A stretch of 6,278 bases of DNA. Origin: Bacteroidota bacterium (GTDB taxonomy: Bacteria; Bacteroidota; Bacteroidia; M30B66). Below are positions 5,513 through 6,278 of this stretch, piece by piece. The notes below the pieces were generated by a model. The model had not been told where the DNA came from. It saw only the letters and a list, made by a program, of their open reading frames with translations, and ran no database searches. The stretch lies in assembly GCA_947497195.1 (NCBI GenBank), contig CANMGM010000140.1, positions 1-6,278 on the forward strand, given 5' to 3'. The translations under genes and the position numbers were made by a program. The first letter of the stretch is position 1. Every line of letters begins with the position of its first letter.

Positions 5513-6278
5513 ATGCTTAAAAACGCAAACCGAATCATTCTGACCTTTCTAGCTTCAAGCCTTATTTCTATTTCCCTTATTGGTCAGGGAAAAAAAGTCG
5601 AAGCTGCTGATCGTTTATTCAACAATAAGGAATATTACGAAGCACTTAATGCCTACAAAAAGGCGATGGAAACCGTTAAGAAAAAGAATGTTAAAGCTGA
5701 GCTTACATTCAAACAGGCTCTATGCTTTATGATGATTAACGATCCTAAAAAGGCCGAAGTTTGGTTTGGCAAAGCGATTAAGGCAAAGTATCAAAATCCT
5801 GAAGCTCAATTATACCTTGCCGACATGATGCGCATCAATGGGAAATATGATGAAGCGCTTGCGGAATATGAAAAGTATACAAAGCTAAAACCAGATGACC
5901 GTCGCGGATCTACTGGTGTTGAGAGTTGCAAGTTATCTGTTAATTGGAAGAAAGAACCAACCAAGCATCAGGTAAGCAATGTTCAGCCCTTGAATTCTAA
6001 GTACGACGACTTTTCGCCCATATACAGCCGCAAAAATTACAATGAGGTTATCTTTACTTCTAGCCGTGAAGGTTCAATGGGAAATTCAACCGATGGTTGG
6101 ACAGGTGAAGCGTTCTCCGACTTGTATGAAGCCAAGGTTGATAAAAACGGCAAGTGGAGCACTCCAGTTAATTTTAAAGAACCACTTAACGGAAAATACA
6201 ACGATGGTTCAGCTTCTTTGAATGATAAATACACCACAATGTTCTTTACCCGTTGCGAATACGATAAGAACAAAATCA
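5513..6278 (+). CDS. porE: TPR/PD40 envelope protein, probable type IX secretion component PorE (3' end outside window)
   Basis: I translated 255 codons from the ATG at 5513 to the window edge without a stop. Residues 1-24 form a signal peptide (basic MLKNANR, hydrophobic 8-23) with likely cleavage before Gln25; no lipobox cysteine is present and the first Cys is residue 71. About three TPR-like helical pairs follow: 29-55 (FNNKEYYEALNAYKKA), 62-91 (INDPKKAEVWFGKAI) and 94-129 (GKYDEALAEYEKYTKLKPDD). PD40/WD40-like propeller blades begin next: YDDFSPIYSRKNYNEVIFTSS (164-184) and YNDGSASLNDKYTTMFFTRC (229-248). The order signal, TPR, PD40 matches PorE-type proteins, which end in an OmpA-like peptidoglycan-binding domain that would lie outside this window. 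PorE is a periplasmic/outer-membrane-associated part of T9SS. The stretch DGWTGEAFSDLYEA plus GKWSTPV looks like PorE, but Bacteroidota carry several TPR-PD40-OmpA paralogues, so the symbol is tentative. Confidence 0.75.
   Translation, partial: MLKNANRIILTFLASSLISISLIGQGKKVEAADRLFNNKEYYEALNAYKKAMETVKKKNVKAELTFKQALCFMMINDPKKAEVWFGKAIKAKYQNPEAQLYLADMMRINGKYDEALAEYEKYTKLKPDDRRGSTGVESCKLSVNWKKEPTKHQVSNVQPLNSKYDDFSPIYSRKNYNEVIFTSSREGSMGNSTDGWTGEAFSDLYEAKVDKNGKWSTPVNFKEPLNGKYNDGSASLNDKYTTMFFTRCEYDKNKI

Noticed and set aside
6037..6273. 78-residue minus-strand open frame at the right edge
   Set aside because: It is antisense to the PD40 region of the porE-like gene, which stays open with recognisable repeats throughout.

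Overview
The window looks like chromosomal DNA from a member of the Bacteroidota (Bacteroidetes). Four things point there: a type III glutamine synthetase very close in length to the Bacteroides enzyme; a TPR/PD40 protein resembling the type IX secretion component PorE; promoters of the TTTG / TAnnTTTG type with no Shine-Dalgarno sequences; and an intergenic repeat of a kind I recall from many Bacteroidota genomes. T9SS is confined to this phylum. I cannot place the organism below phylum.

Layout. Positions 1-2629, minus strand: a compact metal-ion ABC uptake operon read right to left as binding lipoprotein, ATPase, permease. Both junctions are 4-base ATGA overlaps. The permease runs off the left edge of the window. 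Positions 2630-3161: a 532-base divergent intergenic region. It holds the operon's apparently leaderless promoter with a flanking dyad, a highly structured dispersed repeat of about 260 bases, and the glnN promoter embedded in a long inverted repeat. Positions 3162-5357, plus strand: glnN, complete, followed by a clear intrinsic terminator. Positions 5358-5512: terminator plus a probable promoter. Positions 5513-6278, plus strand: the first 255 codons of a secreted TPR/PD40 protein, probably PorE, cut by the right edge.

Functionally these are three independent units: zinc/manganese-type metal import, ammonium assimilation, and a probable protein-secretion or envelope component. They share no obvious pathway. 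The three genes whose promoters lie in the window each have a candidate Bacteroidota-type promoter. I see no mobile element, CRISPR array, tRNA or rRNA. The least explained parts are the intergenic repeat with at least seven potential stems, the inverted repeat wrapped around the glnN promoter, and the possible C-terminal extension on the permease.
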